From Xenorhabdus sp. IM139775 (GTDB lineage: Bacteria; Pseudomonadota; Gammaproteobacteria; Enterobacterales; Enterobacteriaceae): a stretch of 37,092 nucleotides of DNA. The stretch covers positions 1-37,092 of the forward strand of contig NZ_JAQRFK010000031.1 in NCBI RefSeq assembly GCF_028598745.1. The letters run 5' to 3'. The translations under genes and the position numbers were made by a program. Shown here one piece after another: positions 9,010 to 16,943 of the stretch (its first letter is position 1; the number at the start of each line of letters is the position of its first letter). The notes under the pieces are model-generated. The model saw nothing but the letters and a program-made list of their open reading frames with translations. It ran no database searches and had not been told where the DNA came from.

Positions 9010-10359
9010 TTACTGCCCGCCGTCCGCAGGGACGGCTTGCTCATGATGGTCGGTCGCCTGCCGCAGCCGGTCATAGCGGCCCAGCAGGGCATTAAAGCGG
9101 TCATCGATGCCCTTGAGCAACACCGGCGGGGCCGCCTCCCCGTTCGCCGCATGGACGCCCAACTGGCGCAGCAGCTCTTCCAGCGGCACCTCACTGCCGT
9201 GGCTGCGCTGGATATCGTAGAGGGCGGTTTTCAGGTAGGAGAGCGTGAAGCTGCCCCGGGTGCGCTCCTGCAACAAAATTTTGTCCGCCAACTGCGTGAG
9301 CCGGTCGTGGGTGGCCTGCCAGCCGCCGGCCAGCGGCACGCTGTCAATCCGGGCGGCCGCCTGCTGCTGCCACTGGCGGGTCGCCTGCTGCTGCACCGGC
9401 GAATCCGGCCAGCGCTGTTCCGCCGCTGCGGTCAGGCGGCGGGCGGCCTCCCAGGTGGCTAAGGGCGGGGTCTCGGCCAGCCGCGCCAACTGGCCGGCAT
9501 AACTGGCCAGTTCAGGCCGGGACAGCCACGCCAAGCGCGCCCCCGCCGGCTGGGCGGTGATGGCGTCAAGCTGCTGTTGCAACGGCTTGTGGAACCCCAG
9601 CCAGCTCCCCACCCACACCAGGGCACCCAACAGGGCACCGAGGCCAAAGCCCTGCCAGGCACTGGGGCCTTTCGCCGGCGGTTCAGGGAACTGCACCCGC
9701 ACGCGCGGTGGGGTCCCGCCCACCGGCGGCTCATGGCGCGGCGGCGGCGGCGGGGTGTCCGGCCCGGTGTCGGACGGGGACAGGTAGACCAGCGGCGGCA
9801 TCTGCACCGGCGCGGCCGGTTTGGCGGCCTGGCGCGGTTTTTCCAGCTTTTTGGCCGCGTTCTGGAAGAACCACAGCAGGTTTTCCACCCGCGGCAGGCG
9901 TTTCAGGTCGGATTGCTGCAACCGGTCGATAATCAACTGGAGCGCCCGTTCGGCACGGTAAATCAGCCGCAGGTCGCCGGCAGTGAAATCCCACTGGCGC
10001 AGCACACTGCCGGTGCGGGTATGGAACCACTCCAGCAGGTCGGTGCGCACCGCCGGCTGCGGCGGCCACACCGTCTCCCATTCACTGACGATAACCCCCG
10101 CCAGCAGTTCACACCCCTCGGTGAACCCCGCCAGCCCGCCCAGTTGCATCCGGGCCAGGGTGTAGTAAATCGCGGTCTGCAAATCGACCCCGTTGCCCTT
10201 GAACAACGTCAGGGACAGCGACTCCACCAGTGGCCAGTTCACTTCCGGCTGGGCCGGGTGGCTGGTCTTGTTGATTTCATCGCGGATAACGGCAAATTCC
10301 GGCCGATCCAGCGGGCTGCCGCCCGCCCGGATGATGAGATTGTCAGGGTGTCCGCTCAT
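9010..10359 (-). CDS. vasL: VasL, TssA-like protein with one transmembrane segment
   Basis: The 449-aa protein starts with an ImpA_N/TssA-like domain (about 1-170: FAVIRDEINKTSHPAQPEVNWPLVESLSL, EWETVWPPQ). A proline-rich linker follows with five consecutive prolines, then a single transmembrane helix (roughly 236-256, GFGLGALLGALVWVGSWLGF), then a helical C-terminus of the VasL type (TRGSFTLSYLKTALYDIQRSHG). Long TssA relatives of this form are thought to help in sheath assembly or anchoring; the exact role here is not known. I chose the ATG at 10359 (MSGHPDNLII) rather than the longer frame because AAGGAGA lies upstream and the extra 25 residues would be encoded by the terminator hairpin. 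The ribosome binding site follows the terminator U-tract directly. Confidence 0.9.
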   Translation of the reverse strand: MSGHPDNLIIRAGGSPLDRPEFAVIRDEINKTSHPAQPEVNWPLVESLSLTLFKGNGVDLQTAIYYTLARMQLGGLAGFTEGCELLAGVIVSEWETVWPPQPAVRTDLLEWFHTRTGSVLRQWDFTAGDLRLIYRAERALQLIIDRLQQSDLKRLPRVENLLWFFQNAAKKLEKPRQAAKPAAPVQMPPLVYLSPSDTGPDTPPPPPRHEPPVGGTPPRVRVQFPEPPAKGPSAWQGFGLGALLGALVWVGSWLGFHKPLQQQLDAITAQPAGARLAWLSRPELASYAGQLARLAETPPLATWEAARRLTAAAEQRWPDSPVQQQATRQWQQQAAARIDSVPLAGGWQATHDRLTQLADKILLQERTRGSFTLSYLKTALYDIQRSHGSEVPLEELLRQLGVHAANGEAAPPVLLKGIDDRFNALLGRYDRLRQATDHHEQAVPADGGQ

Positions 10360-10377
10360 ATTCTCACTGCTCTCCTT

Positions 10378-10403
10378 AAAAAAAAAACCGGCCCGAAGGC
10401 CGG
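10378..10403 (-). terminator. Strong intrinsic terminator between tssM and vasL
   Basis: On the minus strand, CCGGCC-TTCG-GGCCGG (10403-10388), a perfect 6-bp GC stem closed by a UUCG tetraloop, is followed by ten T residues (10387-10378). It begins 27 nt after the tssM stop codon and ends 18 nt before the vasL start. No room is left for a promoter between it and vasL, so vasL and the effector genes need either read-through or a promoter inside tssM. Confidence 0.92.
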
Positions 10404-10430
10404 GGGCGGGTTGACTGTCACGCCTGGCAC

Positions 10431-13400
10431 TCAATACAGGGTGTCCGGCAGGGTGAACTGGCTGAACAGCCCGCCCGCAAACGGGTTGTCGGATTCATCC
10501 ACGTAGACGCGGTAGGTCATGTCGCCGTTATCCACGCCAAAGCGCACATCAAAGAAGCCCGGCTGGATGTCCGTCAGCGTGCCGCTGTTAATCAGCCGCA
10601 ACTGCGCCCACGGGCCGCTGAAGCTGAGGGCGCGCGGGGCCCGGTTGCTGTTCGCCGGCATCAGGGTCAGCTGGCTTTCGGTGCCGGCCCGCATCGAGTT
10701 CGGCCAAATCAGGCGCGCCACGTTGCGCCGCCCGTGCGAGTAATCCACCAACTGCCCGTCGAGGTTCAGCACCGCCCGGCGCTTGTTGCCGGTCAGGCTC
10801 ACCGGTTCAATGGCAAACTGGGCACCCAGCCCGTTTTGCGGGGTAAAGAAGGTGGTGCGGATGCGATCGGCCACGGCCAGTTGTTTCATCACATCCGCCC
10901 GGATCAGCGTCTTGCCGTCCGTGCCCATCGTCAGGTTGTATTCCACGAACGGTTTCAGGCTCTGCTTGTAGAAGCTGTCCAGCGTGCCGTCCGGCCGGAA
11001 GAAGCGGTCAAACTCGCTCAGCGGCACTTCTTCGCGGGCATTCGGGTTAAACGGATAGCGCCCCGCCAGATAAGTCCGGTACTGCTTGACCACGGTGTGG
11101 CTCCATTCCACTTCCAGTGACCGCACCGCCTCCATCATCACCACGCGCCAGGCCTGTTCCGCCAAATCCCCCACCCAGCGGTTCAGCGGCTCCGGCAGGG
11201 TTTTCGCCATCTGCTGCACTTCAAAAATCGCGTCACTGTTGTTTTTGTCCAGCCGCATCTGCACCGCCTGCAAGGCAGCCTTACCCGGCACCGGCGAGTT
11301 CTGGATCGCCAGCAGGTAACGGTGCAGGGCCGTCAGTTTCTGGTAGACGCTTTGCAACGTACTGCCCTTGTCACCGCGTTCCACCAGCACTTCCGTTTCC
11401 TGCGCAAAGTCGTGGCTGATGCGGTTTAACAGGCGGTAGTCGGGCTGTTTCAGCCACGCCGCTTTTTCTTTCTCGCCCAGGGCGTTGCCCGTCACCGGCG
11501 GGTGGGTGTTGTCACTCAGGATTTGCAGCGCCCGCTTGATGGGCTGCTCACCGCTGATCACCTGTTCAATGGCACTGATGGCGTGCGGCAGGTCATCAAA
11601 ATCCCGCACCTCGAGGTTGTTCATCGCCGCCCGCCAGGTGGCGGTGTACTCGGACAAATACAGCTCATTGATATCGTTCAGGATCCGCTCCTGATCCTTG
11701 GCACTGTACTGGTCGTGCGTCCCGCCGGCGCTGTCCGGGTTCGGCTTCGCCATGTTCAGCACCCAACTGTCCATCTCGGTCAGTTTGGTCAGCTCATCCT
11801 TCTGCCGGACGAAGTAATCCACCAGGCCGTGGCGGGTCAGCAACTGCGGGAGCACCAGCCGTTTTTCATTGCTGGCCACAAACACATCGTCAAAGCTCGG
11901 GCCAATCTGGTCACGCAGGTTGAGCGGTGCCGGCAGGCTATCCTGCGCCCGGATACGCAGGTTCTGGTACACCCGCTGCTTGACGGAGAGCGCCTTCAGC
12001 TCATCCTGGGCCTGCCGGATCGGTTTGACAAACGGGGCAAAGTGGGCAATGGCGTCTTTGTCCCCGCGGTCACGCAGGGCCTTCCAGTCGGTCCGGTCGA
12101 GGGCGTAATCCAGGTGGGTCAGCAACGCCTCCTGCACATCCCGCTGGCCGTTGAACGCCTGACTCCAGCGCGCCCGCATATACTGGGCGACCAGGCTGGC
12201 GTTGCGCTTGCTTTTGTCTTCCATCATGCGCATCACCCGCAGGATTTCGAGTTTCTCCTCACTGCCGGCCGGGGCCTGCTTCAGGTCATCCAGCAGCCCC
12301 AACATCAGGGCCGGCAGGAAACGCTGCTCCAGCAGTTTCAGGTAAGTGCCTTCCACATACGGCCCGACCCCGCCGCCCTGATACAGTGCCATGTCGGTCA
12401 GGAAGGATTTATTCTCGTGATAGTTGCCGTAAGCCAGCGTCGCATCCCGGATCGGGTTCAGCAGCGGTAACTGGAGGTTGCCGTCGTGGTCATCCCCCTT
12501 GGGCGGCGGCACGGACAGGAAGTTTTTCGCCTGTGCCAGCACTTCTTCCCCCGCCCGGTAGTTTTTCTGGTAGAAGTAATGCCAGCCGCCCCACATCGCC
12601 AGCACGACCAATGCGCTGACCGTGGAGAAGGTGTACAACTGCCGGCGGTTGCGGCTCAGCCAGAGGCGGTTTTCCGCCGCCAGGTTGGGTTCGGCCAGCA
12701 GGACATCCTCAAACAGGGACTGGGTAAAGAACGGCAGGGTATCGCCCGCCGGCCAAGTGGGGAACGCCTGCGTCCCCAGATGGTACTGCGCCGAGGCCGA
12801 CTGGGTGAACAGGTCATCCATCTGCCCCACCTGATGGGCCGAGGTCAGGTAAACGCCGCGCAGGGTCGGGCGGTGGTGTTCATCGTTATACAGGATATCG
12901 TCCAGCATCTGGGCGATGTAGCTGTGCAGCCCCTGGATCTGGCGGGTGAAACTGAACAGGGCGCTGCGCTGGTTGGCATCCACGTTGTTCAGCATCCTGT
13001 CCGGCATCGCGGTATTCAGGTTGGCCATCCACTGTTTCCAGAACGCCTCCAGCTCACTGCGCCACGCTTTTTCATCGCGGTTGTTGAGGCTGAAGGTCAC
13101 GCCCAAGATCTGATCGCGCAGTTGGCGATCCAGCGACTGGTACAGGGCTTCAAAGCCATGCAGCAGGTCGATTTTGGTCATCACCAGGTAGAGAGGCAAC
13201 TGGCTGTGGAAGGTCAGGCGGACGTCTTGCAGGCGCTGGTGGATTTCCCGCACATAGCGTTCACGCTGTTCGCGGCTGTCGCTCATCAGGCGCAGGGTAT
13301 CCACGGTCAGGATCAGGCCGTTGAGCGGCTGGCGCTGACGGTTTTCCGCCAGCCAGTTCAGCAACGCTTCCCACAGGCGACTGTTGATTTGGGGTTTGTC

Positions 13401-14024
13401 GCTGTTCAGTGGCACGGGCTGGTCAATCAACTGCCCCTTGGGATCGATGATCACCGCTTTTTCCCCCAGCCAGCAACGCAGCATCAGGGGGACTTCGCCA
13501 TCCTGACGCAAATATTCGGGTGCCGCGATTTCAGACAGCTTCACCCCTTCCTTTATCAGTGAGGTCTTGCCGCTCTTCTGGCTGCCGATGACCATATACC
13601 ACGGCCGTTCATACAGGTAATTGTAGGCATCCAGATGGCGTTGCAACTGGGATTTCCAGTGGTCGAGGTAGCGATCCTGATGTTCAATGTCCACCCGGAC
13701 CGGATCAAACACTTTCAGTTCAACGTCAAGGTTCAGCTTTTCCAGTGTCCGCAGGCGACGCCACGCTTTCATGCCGATCCAGCCCAACACCATCATAATA
13801 ATGAGGGCGGTGGCCAGCCAGCGTGCGGCCAGGCTTTCCAACGGATAATCGTTGCGCAGTTTCCACTCCGGCCCCCACCACCAGACGGCAATCAGCAGCA
13901 GGCAGGGGATCAGCGCCAGAATCAGTGCCATCAAGGCCTTGAGGCGGGGCAGTGACTTAAACTTCGCCAAGGTCGGCAAGGCGGATTTCAAGGGTGCCAA
14001 AGAGGACAAAGAGGGCCATTTCAT
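10431..14024 (-). CDS. tssM: TssM (IcmF/VasK) inner-membrane complex protein
   Basis: The 1197-aa TssM joins TssL and the TssJ lipoprotein in the trans-envelope channel. Two transmembrane helices lie near 31-50 and 68-85, and a third near 463-485, giving the usual topology of cytoplasmic NTPase domain and long periplasmic domain. The P-loop is intact (GSQKSGKTS, residues 147-155), which is not true of every TssM. Further IcmF features are GLILTVDTLRL and PLYLVMTKIDLLHGFEALYQSLD. The C-terminal part (LIWPNSMRAGTESQLTLMP, then FSGPWAQLRLI) is the TssJ-contacting beta-domain type. The start overlaps the tssA stop as ATGA, indicating coupling. A terminator follows the gene. Confidence 0.97.
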   Translation of the reverse strand: MKWPSLSSLAPLKSALPTLAKFKSLPRLKALMALILALIPCLLLIAVWWWGPEWKLRNDYPLESLAARWLATALIIMMVLGWIGMKAWRRLRTLEKLNLDVELKVFDPVRVDIEHQDRYLDHWKSQLQRHLDAYNYLYERPWYMVIGSQKSGKTSLIKEGVKLSEIAAPEYLRQDGEVPLMLRCWLGEKAVIIDPKGQLIDQPVPLNSDKPQINSRLWEALLNWLAENRQRQPLNGLILTVDTLRLMSDSREQRERYVREIHQRLQDVRLTFHSQLPLYLVMTKIDLLHGFEALYQSLDRQLRDQILGVTFSLNNRDEKAWRSELEAFWKQWMANLNTAMPDRMLNNVDANQRSALFSFTRQIQGLHSYIAQMLDDILYNDEHHRPTLRGVYLTSAHQVGQMDDLFTQSASAQYHLGTQAFPTWPAGDTLPFFTQSLFEDVLLAEPNLAAENRLWLSRNRRQLYTFSTVSALVVLAMWGGWHYFYQKNYRAGEEVLAQAKNFLSVPPPKGDDHDGNLQLPLLNPIRDATLAYGNYHENKSFLTDMALYQGGGVGPYVEGTYLKLLEQRFLPALMLGLLDDLKQAPAGSEEKLEILRVMRMMEDKSKRNASLVAQYMRARWSQAFNGQRDVQEALLTHLDYALDRTDWKALRDRGDKDAIAHFAPFVKPIRQAQDELKALSVKQRVYQNLRIRAQDSLPAPLNLRDQIGPSFDDVFVASNEKRLVLPQLLTRHGLVDYFVRQKDELTKLTEMDSWVLNMAKPNPDSAGGTHDQYSAKDQERILNDINELYLSEYTATWRAAMNNLEVRDFDDLPHAISAIEQVISGEQPIKRALQILSDNTHPPVTGNALGEKEKAAWLKQPDYRLLNRISHDFAQETEVLVERGDKGSTLQSVYQKLTALHRYLLAIQNSPVPGKAALQAVQMRLDKNNSDAIFEVQQMAKTLPEPLNRWVGDLAEQAWRVVMMEAVRSLEVEWSHTVVKQYRTYLAGRYPFNPNAREEVPLSEFDRFFRPDGTLDSFYKQSLKPFVEYNLTMGTDGKTLIRADVMKQLAVADRIRTTFFTPQNGLGAQFAIEPVSLTGNKRRAVLNLDGQLVDYSHGRRNVARLIWPNSMRAGTESQLTLMPANSNRAPRALSFSGPWAQLRLINSGTLTDIQPGFFDVRFGVDNGDMTYRVYVDESDNPFAGGLFSQFTLPDTLY

Positions 14025-15475
14025 GGGTTAACGCTCCTGTTTGCAGCCGTATCCTTGAGGGAAGACGGGCCTTTTTCAGCCAATTTTTCAGTCAATAACG
14101 CCAGCAGGCTGGGTTCCCATTGAGTCAGTTGCATGTGTTGTCCCGTGTGTAACAAATTGCGGTAATGCTGTTGGGCCAGCGCGGTCATGCCCGCTTCTTC
14201 AAGCAGTTGGGCGTTGAGCAATTGGCCATAGCATTGATCCCGTGGCTCCGTTAACTGTTGTTGATGGGCTTCCAGCAGGGTCAGTGCCGCGGTCAATCCC
14301 TGTTGCTGGAAACATTGCCAGATAGTGGCCTGATCAACCGACAGGGAACCCTGTCCCGTTGCCACGGGTTCCGGTGCCAGCCAGTCAAGGGTTTCGGGCG
14401 AAATAAACGGACTCATGTCAGAAAAACTTAAGGTTTTCAGCACCGGCAACCGATCCAGAAAAGCATTTAGCTGATCACGCATGGCCTGTGCGACGTGCCC
14501 ATAGCCCAGTTGCAACGCGGCTTGGGCGGCAATGGCGTGACCATCCAGCCAGTAAGGTGCCAGTGTCAGGCTCTGCTCGATTTGTTGGAGCAAGGCGTTG
14601 TCTGCCGTCGGCAGTCTCGCCAAATAGTCAGCGGTACGATCGGCGGAAGCCGGTGCCAACGGGGTTTTGCCCGTCGCATTCGCCATCGGTGCCGATGTGA
14701 TGGTGTGCCATACTGCGTGACGGCGCAGGGAATACCCGATCGGGGAGTCGGGATGCCGTTCACACAGCAAATCGGCGACAGTCATCAAGGTCTGCTTCCA
14801 CGCTTTATCGCTCGAACTGTTGACGTCAACTTCCGGCATCGGGGCAACTTCATGGCCCTGTGGCGCTTGCGCCGTGGTTCCGGCTGTCGATGCCGGTGCG
14901 GCGGCGGGAACCGGCTTTGCCTCCACCGGCACGGCTTCTGGCTGACGGTTATAGCGAATGCGCAGTTGGTCAACGTCTTTGGCCAGCTCGGTTTCACTGG
15001 CATGCCAGCACTGGGCAAGGTGTGCCAATGCCCCCTGTGCCTCATCCCGTTCACTTTTGCCCGCCCGTTCAATAAAACTGCCTTGGGCAGCGTCAAAACG
15101 TTTGAGGACTTGCTGTGCCAGCCGACGTTTTAACTGGGGTTTGGTCGGCCAACCTTTTTCCCAGTAGTTTTTGACATAATCGGTTAACAGTTCCACGGCG
15201 AGGATCAGTTCCGCCACGTTGCCGGCATGTTGCAAAGTTCGCAGCAGATGCACCACCAGCCGGAAGTCTTTGCTGTTTTCTCTCAACAATTGCAATGACT
15301 GACGCTGGATCGCTTCAATATCCAGCGAGCCATGTGACAGCGAACCCAATTTCATCATTTCGCTGTCAATGTATTCCCAAGTGGGATCGTTATCTGCCAG
15401 TGCCTTGCCAATCTGCTCATCGGACAGGGGGGCCAGCAGGGAGCCGAACCAGTCAAATTGTGTTCTGATGTCCAT
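14021..15475 (-). CDS. tssA: TssA (VasJ/ImpA) assembly protein
   Basis: The 484-aa protein has an ImpA_N region in its first 130 residues (FGSLLAPLSDEQIGKALADNDPTWEYIDSEM, then LLTDYVKNYWEKGWPTKP), an Ala/Pro-rich linker, and a VasJ-type C-terminal domain (SYRRHAVWHTITSAP-like segment, then CYGQLLNAQLLEEAGMTALAQQHYRNL). TssA contacts the baseplate and the growing sheath end. I used the ATG at 15475 (MDIRTQFDWFG); a TTG four codons earlier overlaps the previous gene and has no better ribosome binding site. It starts 5 nt after the vasI stop and overlaps tssM by 4 nt. The cluster thus has two TssA-type proteins, this one and VasL. Confidence 0.93.
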   Translation of the reverse strand: MDIRTQFDWFGSLLAPLSDEQIGKALADNDPTWEYIDSEMMKLGSLSHGSLDIEAIQRQSLQLLRENSKDFRLVVHLLRTLQHAGNVAELILAVELLTDYVKNYWEKGWPTKPQLKRRLAQQVLKRFDAAQGSFIERAGKSERDEAQGALAHLAQCWHASETELAKDVDQLRIRYNRQPEAVPVEAKPVPAAAPASTAGTTAQAPQGHEVAPMPEVDVNSSSDKAWKQTLMTVADLLCERHPDSPIGYSLRRHAVWHTITSAPMANATGKTPLAPASADRTADYLARLPTADNALLQQIEQSLTLAPYWLDGHAIAAQAALQLGYGHVAQAMRDQLNAFLDRLPVLKTLSFSDMSPFISPETLDWLAPEPVATGQGSLSVDQATIWQCFQQQGLTAALTLLEAHQQQLTEPRDQCYGQLLNAQLLEEAGMTALAQQHYRNLLHTGQHMQLTQWEPSLLALLTEKLAEKGPSSLKDTAANRSVNP

Positions 15476-15480
15476 GTCGA

Positions 15481-16149
15481 TTACCAACGGCAGGCAGCGC
15501 GTAATGGCTTCGCTGCCTGCTCCAACTGAGAAATGTTAAAGGTTATCTGGCTGCCATGACTGCCCGTCACGCTCATCCGGTCGCTGTTCATCAGGCGCTT
15601 GATTTCTTCAATGCCCGGTAAGCCACGGCTGGATTCCCATAAGTAGCCGTGTTCCCGCACGAACCATTCCGTACGGTACTCGGCTCTGTCTGTTGCCACG
15701 GTGACCACCCCGGATCCCACAGGCTTAGGCAGTGCCACCTGTAAGCGGGTGATACTGTCGATACAGCTCAGCATTAATACCGGGCGCGGAGGGGGGACGC
15801 CAAGCGCGGGCGTGGTCAGGATAACCGGTGACGCCCCATTCTCTCCCTGCGTCACCATGAAGCTGGTCGAGTAGTCGGTGCGTTTCATCTCCTGCTCCAT
15901 CGCTTGCCGCCATAAAGGCCCCATATTTTCAATAGGAATTTGTACCGTTTTGAATTTGATGTTATTCAACGCACTGTCATAGCATGCCAGCCGAATAAGA
16001 GGAGACGGCTCAAAGCGGCATTTATGCAGTTCATCTAAATTTTGCTCTTCCTTTACCGTGACCACGTCCTTGAGGTCTACCCGCTCCGCAAGTTTGGGGT
16101 TCCCTGTCAATGAAGCGAGCAATGAACTGATAATTAAAACAATATTCAT
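15481..16149 (-). CDS. tagO: VasI/TagO T6SS-associated protein
   Basis: The 222-aa protein matches the VasI/TagO family: an N-terminal hydrophobic stretch that could be a signal peptide (MNIVLIISSLLASLTG), the conserved CRFEPSPLIRLACYDS motif near residues 43-58, and the C-terminal ending LRAACRW. TagO-like proteins are accessory periplasmic components; their biochemical job is not settled. It overlaps the VasH-like gene upstream by the ATGA arrangement, so the two are probably translated together. Its place between the regulator and tssA is the same as in the V. cholerae vas cluster. Confidence 0.88.
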   Translation of the reverse strand: MNIVLIISSLLASLTGNPKLAERVDLKDVVTVKEEQNLDELHKCRFEPSPLIRLACYDSALNNIKFKTVQIPIENMGPLWRQAMEQEMKRTDYSTSFMVTQGENGASPVILTTPALGVPPPRPVLMLSCIDSITRLQVALPKPVGSGVVTVATDRAEYRTEWFVREHGYLWESSRGLPGIEEIKRLMNSDRMSVTGSHGSQITFNISQLEQAAKPLRAACRW

Positions 16150-16943
16150 AATCTACACCCGTATTTAGCCAGTTTGTAAACCAACGTCCGCTGGGCAATG
16201 CCCAGACTTTGTGCAATCAATCGGGTGTCGTTACCAAACTGACGCTGACGTTGAACCAACACGGCGCTTTCAAATTCTTCTATGGCCTTTGGCAGATTAT
16301 CGATATGACTGTAATCCACGGAGATACTGCTGACGGCCGACGGGTTTTTCGACCCGCTCAGGGAAGCCAGCAGTTCATCCAGTTGTTTTTCTTTTTGACG
16401 TTGAACCTGAAATACCTGGCGGATTTGACGTAACTGTCCGCGCAGTTGTTCGAGTTCCTGCAACTTTTTCAGGCGATACTGCATAACATGGCAATAGATG
16501 CCGAACATGTTTTCATTGTTGGTAAAATGGTCAACATTTTCGGCAAAGATGGCGATGACACCGCATGCCTGTCCATTGCAGTCAAACAGGGGGATGCCGT
16601 ATAACCCACAGTTATGCGGCAGCTCTGCAACAAACGTGCGGAAGTGAGGATCATCGATGCGTGCCCCGTGATTCAGGGAAGCCCAAATAATGGGGGTTCC
16701 CTTGCGTAATACCTGTATCAATGGGTTATTGACGTCATCAATGTCCACTTGCAACCGGCGCGAACTGGTTTGCTGTGGCCCCGGCAAGTTGTAGCATTCC
16801 AACCTGTTCTCGTTGATGTTCAGCAGGAAAACCAACAGGGCATCAAAACGCGAGCTATGGCTGACCTGCAAAAAATGGTCAACCAGTTGTTCTGTAGTGT
16901 CATTTTCCAATAACGCTAACGCGCTTTTCAGCCGCTGTTTCAT
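16146..16943 (-). CDS. VasH-like regulator lacking the AAA+ sigma-54 domain
   Basis: The 265-aa protein sits exactly where vasH sits in vas-type clusters, between clpV and vasI. The first 150 residues or so look like a GAF sensor domain (LVDHFLQVSHSSRFDALLVFLLN, then NCGLYGIPLFDCNGQACGVIAIFA). A coiled-coil-prone linker follows (about 155-195, rich in Gln/Arg/Leu), and the last 45 residues form a Fis-type helix-turn-helix (FGNDTRLIAQSLGIAQRTLVYKLAKYG). Typical VasH is about twice as long because an AAA+ ATPase lies between these parts. Here there is no Walker A, no GAFTGA and no Walker B motif, and the frame is open throughout, so this is a clean domain loss and not a frameshift. It cannot activate sigma-54 polymerase in the usual way; it may bind DNA as an ordinary repressor or activator. 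The start overlaps the clpV stop (TAATG). Confidence 0.85.
   Translation of the reverse strand: MKQRLKSALALLENDTTEQLVDHFLQVSHSSRFDALLVFLLNINENRLECYNLPGPQQTSSRRLQVDIDDVNNPLIQVLRKGTPIIWASLNHGARIDDPHFRTFVAELPHNCGLYGIPLFDCNGQACGVIAIFAENVDHFTNNENMFGIYCHVMQYRLKKLQELEQLRGQLRQIRQVFQVQRQKEKQLDELLASLSGSKNPSAVSSISVDYSHIDNLPKAIEEFESAVLVQRQRQFGNDTRLIAQSLGIAQRTLVYKLAKYGCRL

Noticed and set aside
10359-10434. Longer vasL start at 10434 (MSARRDSQ)
   Set aside because: The extra 25 codons would run through the terminator hairpin and U-tract; the AAGGAGA site and family-like N-terminus support the start at 10359.
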